Positions 37,858 to 40,865 of a stretch of DNA of 40,865 nucleotides are shown piece after piece. The stretch spans positions 1 to 40,865 of the forward strand of contig MKWL01000007.1 in the NCBI GenBank assembly GCA_001899305.1. The letters run 5' to 3'. The DNA is from Thiobacillus sp. 0-1251 (GTDB lineage Bacteria; Pseudomonadota; Gammaproteobacteria; Burkholderiales; Thiobacillaceae). Made by a program: the position numbers and the translations under genes. A model generated the notes under the pieces. The model did not search any database and was not told where the DNA came from. It worked only from the letters and a program-made list of their open reading frames with translations. Position 1 is the stretch's first letter, and each line of letters begins with the position of its first letter.

Positions 37858-39170
37858 TCGAGTGCGGCAAGATTGGTGCCGCGCAGAAGCCCGAGTTTGT
37901 CAGACCAGTTTGCCGTCTGCTGCAGGAAGCGGGTTCGCTGTGCGGCAGCCAGCGGGGGGGACCCCGGCAGTTTGACGGACAGAGGGTTGTAAGGCTTGCC
38001 CGCAATCCGGACTTCGTAATGCAGGTGCGGACCGGTTGCGACGCCGGTGGCGCCAACATAGGCGATGACGTCCCCCTGGCTGACGGCGCGGCCACGGCGA
38101 ATACCGGGGGCAAAGGCGCTCAGGTGGCCGTAGTAGGTTTCGTAGCCGTTCTGGTGCCGCAGGATGACGAGGTTGCCGTAGCCGCCACGGCGTCCGGCAA
38201 ACTCCACGGTGGCGTCGCCGGTGGCCTTGACGCGGGTGCCGGTTGGCGCACCGAAGTCGACGCCAGTATGCGCGCGCGCGTAACCCAGTACAGGATGCAT
38301 GCGGGAACTGCTGAAGTTGGAGGTGACGCGGGAGAACTCGAGAGGCGAACGCAGGAAGCCCTTTTTCAGTGACAGCCCTTCGGGCGTGTAATAGCTTTCA
38401 TGCCCCGATGCGTCGCGATACAGCACAACGCGGTAGGCCTTGCCGGCGTTGACGAACTCCGCCGCCAGCAGGTTTCCGGTGGAAATGGGCTCGCCGTTGC
38501 GGTAGTTGACCGTGTAGATGACCGAGAACGTGTCACCGCGGCGCAGGTCCTCGCGGAAATCGATGTTGGTTGAGAAGGTTTCAGCCATTTTGTCGGCGAT
38601 CTTGTCGGGAATGCCCGCGCTGTCGGTTGCGCCATAGAGCGACGACACGATATGGCCGGAGCGCATGACCACACGTGTTTCGACCTGGTCGCTGCTGTCC
38701 TGTGCGATGTAGCTGTCGCCCTGATGGAGGACGGTCAAGGTGGGGCCGTCACGACGTTCAAACCGGATGCTCAGCAACTGGCCGTCCGGCGTGGTGGTTG
38801 CCTGAATATGTTTACCGGCCCGTATGTTGGTCGCCAGTTGGCGGACTGCATCGGTGGCCAGCAGGCGCTGGATTTCAAGTTCGTCGATTTTTAACCGGCC
38901 CAGCGCGCTGGCGATCGTATCGCCCGACTGGATCACGGTTTCCCGTTCAAACGTACCGCTGTTGGCCGCGCCGGCCAAAGTGGGAAGGGCGATCGCTTCG
39001 GTGATCGTTTCGGGAGTGATATCAGTGGTGGTGGTGTCGGGTGCCAGGCCAAAGGCGGCAACAACGCCAAAAAGCGGCAAGCTGGAGAGAGCAACCAAGG
39101 TGCGCAGGCTGAAGCGGCGTTCCGCTCCCGTCATGCGATAGGTTAAGATTCTCAGTTTGGTGAGCGGCAT
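37854..39170 (-). CDS. M23 family peptidoglycan endopeptidase
   Basis: The 438-residue protein has one N-terminal membrane anchor (about 23-43: LVALSSLPLFGVVAAFGLAP), a middle part with a LysM/OapA-like region (VIQSGDTIASALGRLKIDEL) and a C-terminal lysostaphin-type domain. The zinc ligands are seen in HTGVDFGAP (H...D) and GPHLHYEVR. It resembles MepM/Csd3-type DD-endopeptidases that open cross-links during growth. GGAAGGGA lies before the ATG. Its stop overlaps anmK. Confidence 0.92.
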   Translation of the reverse strand: MPLTKLRILTYRMTGAERRFSLRTLVALSSLPLFGVVAAFGLAPDTTTTDITPETITEAIALPTLAGAANSGTFERETVIQSGDTIASALGRLKIDELEIQRLLATDAVRQLATNIRAGKHIQATTTPDGQLLSIRFERRDGPTLTVLHQGDSYIAQDSSDQVETRVVMRSGHIVSSLYGATDSAGIPDKIADKMAETFSTNIDFREDLRRGDTFSVIYTVNYRNGEPISTGNLLAAEFVNAGKAYRVVLYRDASGHESYYTPEGLSLKKGFLRSPLEFSRVTSNFSSSRMHPVLGYARAHTGVDFGAPTGTRVKATGDATVEFAGRRGGYGNLVILRHQNGYETYYGHLSAFAPGIRRGRAVSQGDVIAYVGATGVATGPHLHYEVRIAGKPYNPLSVKLPGSPPLAAAQRTRFLQQTANWSDKLGLLRGTNLAALD

Positions 39171-39340
39171 GGACCGTTTCCCTTCCGTAATCGATCCGGG
39201 AGTCTACCACAAATGACCCCGATGATATTTGTTCAATCCAAACAGTGGCTTGCGTGCGCAGCGCCCTGTGTTGAACGCAATGGTATTCGTGTTTTACGGT
39301 CAGGCCCGGACAAACTTGACCTGTACTGGAAAGGTATTTG

Positions 39341-40531
39341 ATGCAGGATGCGTTGCAGGAAATCAAGCGTGGGGCCGACGAACTGCTGGTTGAGGCGGAA
39401 CTGGTCGACAAGCTGAAAACGGGCCGGCCGTTGCGGATCAAGGCGGGATTCGACCCCACGGCGCCGGATTTGCATCTGGGGCACACGGTGTTGTTGAACA
39501 AATTGCGCCAGTTTCAGGTGCTGGGGCACAAAATCATTTTCCTGATAGGAGATTTCACCGGCATGATCGGCGACCCTACGGGCAAAAACACTACGCGCCC
39601 ACCCCTGACTCGTGAGGCGGTCGCCGAAAACGCCAAGACCTACCAGGAGCAGGTGTTCAAGATCCTCGACCCGGCCTTGACCGAGGTGCGTTTCAATTCG
39701 GAGTGGATGGAAAAGCTGGGCTCGGTCGGCATGATCCGATTGGCAGCGACCCATACGGTGGCGCGCATGTTGGAGCGGGATGATTTCCACAAGCGTTACA
39801 CCAGCCAGCAGCCGATCGCCATCCATGAATTTCTGTACCCGCTGATCCAGGGATACGACTCAGTCGAACTGAAGGCGGACGTCGAACTGGGAGGGACCGA
39901 CCAGAAATTCAACCTGCTGATGGGACGCGAGTTGCAGAAGCATCACGGGCAAGCCCCGCAATGCATCCTGACCATGCCGCTGCTCGAGGGGACGGATGGC
40001 ATCAACAAGATGTCGAAGTCGCTCGGCAACTACATTGGGATCAACGAGCCCCCGCAGGAGATCTTCGGCAAACTGATGTCGATTTCCGACGATCTGATGT
40101 GGCGCTATATCCAGTTGCTGTCATTCGAACCGCTTGCGACGATCGACGCTTGGAAGCGGCAGGTAGCCGATGGCGCCAATCCGCGTGACATCAAAGTGCG
40201 GTTTGCACAGGAAATCGTGGCGCGCTTTCATAACCCGGTGGCGGCGGCCCAGGCGCTGGCCGAATTCGAGGCGCGCTTCCAAAAGGGCGCGCTGCCTGAC
40301 GAGATGCCGGAAATCAGTCTGCCTGGGATCGATGGGGTTTTGCCAGTGCCGCAACTGTTGAAGCAGGCCGGGCTGGTGCCGAGCACCTCGGACGCCATCC
40401 GTCAGATTGCAGGCGGCGGGGTGCGGCTGGACGGCGAACGCGTGGCAGATAAAGGCGCGGCGGTGCCGGTGGGGGCAACGGTTGTGGCCCAGGTCGGCAA
40501 GCGAAAATTCGCTCGCGTCACAATTATTTAA
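39341..40531 (+). CDS. tyrS: Tyrosyl-tRNA synthetase
   Basis: The 396-residue class I enzyme has HLGH at 45-48, the KMSKS loop ([15 protein letters not shown]) and a C-terminal S4 RNA-binding domain ([15 protein letters not shown]). This is the TyrZ-like subtype usual in betaproteobacteria. ATG at 39341 follows AAGG by six bases; a TTG one codon earlier is not needed. TTGAAC at 39271 is a possible -35 box but no good -10 accompanies it. It reads toward the rRNA operon with no terminator between. Confidence 0.97.
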   Translation: MQDALQEIKRGADELLVEAELVDKLKTGRPLRIKAGFDPTAPDLHLGHTVLLNKLRQFQVLGHKIIFLIGDFTGMIGDPTGKNTTRPPLTREAVAENAKTYQEQVFKILDPALTEVRFNSEWMEKLGSVGMIRLAATHTVARMLERDDFHKRYTSQQPIAIHEFLYPLIQGYDSVELKADVELGGTDQKFNLLMGRELQKHHGQAPQCILTMPLLEGTDGINKMSKSLGNYIGINEPPQEIFGKLMSISDDLMWRYIQLLSFEPLATIDAWKRQVADGANPRDIKVRFAQEIVARFHNPVAAAQALAEFEARFQKGALPDEMPEISLPGIDGVLPVPQLLKQAGLVPSTSDAIRQIAGGGVRLDGERVADKGAAVPVGATVVAQVGKRKFARVTII

Positions 40532-40586
40532 AATTAATTTTGCTGAAACTGTTGACGGATGGTTTTAGCTCTGTAGAATGCGCACC
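40530..40586 (+). promoter_or_regulatory. rRNA operon promoter with UP-like tract
   Basis: TTGACG at 40552-40557, a 16-base spacer and TAGAAT at 40574-40579 are followed by the GC-rich discriminator GCGCACC, as in ppGpp-controlled stable-RNA promoters. The 20 bases upstream are almost pure A/T (AAAATTAATTTT and neighbours), suiting an UP element for alpha binding. The palindromic A/T block begins in the tyrS stop codon. Confidence 0.8.
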
Positions 40587-40637
40587 TTCTCGAAACGCAG
40601 CGCGACACGCAAACCGCGAAGAGCAAAGCTAATCGAT

Positions 40638-40653
40638 TGATCTTTAACAATTT
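40638..40653 (+). promoter_or_regulatory. boxA antitermination site of the rRNA leader
   Basis: TGATCTTTAACAATTT closely matches the E. coli rrn boxA (TGCTCTTTAACAATTT, one difference). It binds NusB and S10 (NusE) to prevent Rho termination in the untranslated rRNA. Confidence 0.88.
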
Positions 40654-40787
40654 ACAGCCGATAGGTGTGGGTGTTGTGGTGGTAGTTGGGCTGACTTCGG
40701 TTGGTCTGACAACTAGCATAAATGCTCACACTTTGATGAAGTAATTCATTTGAGTTGAGCGAAGTATTTGAAGTAATTGCAGAGATT

Positions 40788-40865
40788 GAACTGAAGAGTT
40801 TGATCCTGGCTCAGATTGAACGCTGGCGGAATGCTTTACACATGCAAGTCGAACGGCAGCACGGG
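40788..40865 (+). rRNA. rrs: 16S ribosomal RNA, 5' end (partial)
   Basis: The sequence carries GAAGAGTTTGATCCTGGCTC, the universal 16S start, then ATTGAACGCTGGCGGAATGC and ACATGCAAGTCGAACGGCAG. This pattern is betaproteobacterial. The mature 5' end is placed by alignment to E. coli and could be off by a few bases. The gene continues past the window. Confidence 0.97.

Overview
The window comes from a betaproteobacterial chromosome. The evidence is the gene order (tuf, S10, spc and alpha ribosomal clusters in one run; uvrA divergent from a YajR-type exporter and ssb; rplM-rpsI-argC-erpA; anmK and an M23 peptidase opposite tyrS), the betaproteobacterial look of the proteins, and the first bases of a 16S rRNA gene at the right edge. 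The 16S start and the lack of any Burkholderiales-specific feature suggest the Nitrosomonadales/Thiobacillaceae side of the class, but this is a weak inference. Nothing in the window looks recently acquired: there is no insertion sequence, integrase, tRNA attachment site, CRISPR array or toxin-antitoxin pair, and gene density is above 95 percent.

Layout. (1) 1-14072 (+): end of tuf, then 27 ribosomal protein genes with secY, infA and rpoA embedded, closed by a strong terminator after rplQ. Three internal breaks (rpsJ/rplC, rpsQ/rplN, rpmJ/rpsM) each hold a promoter, and the second holds an elaborate structured leader. (2) 14179-21754: a SAM hydrolase (DUF62) gene faces a glycerate 2-kinase gene, followed on the minus strand by a small alanine-rich lipoprotein, an RsuA/RluF-type pseudouridine synthase and uvrA; yajR reads away from uvrA. 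(3) 21809-24444 (+): ssb and an outer-membrane TonB-dependent receptor. (4) 24561-29992 (+): an fmdB-type zinc ribbon gene, then after a terminator a tight run of DUF502 membrane protein, aspS, a DUF2322-like gene, nudB, a YbhP-type phosphodiesterase and clsB. (5) 29985-34060: ypfJ and yaiI (minus), a classical porin (+), an OsmC-like gene and a DUF218 membrane protein (minus). (6) 34177-36610 (+): rplM-rpsI, argC and erpA. (7) 36739-40865: anmK and an M23 peptidase (minus) opposite tyrS (+), then the promoter, antitermination boxA and 5' end of an rRNA operon.

The genes serve translation (ribosomal proteins, aspS, tyrS, rRNA, pseudouridylation), transcription (rpoA), secretion (secY), DNA repair (uvrA, ssb), envelope building and recycling (porin, TonB receptor, clsB, anmK, M23, DUF218) and Fe-S assembly (erpA).

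I found no gene cluster that looks like a new defence or metabolic system. The most interesting signals are non-coding: a hairpin that buries the rplM ribosome-binding site, a promoter placed inside a terminator-like hairpin ahead of the structured rplN leader, a tandem array of 31-bp terminator units after erpA, and a diverged second copy of the osmC 3' end. All are read by eye; none has been folded or searched computationally.
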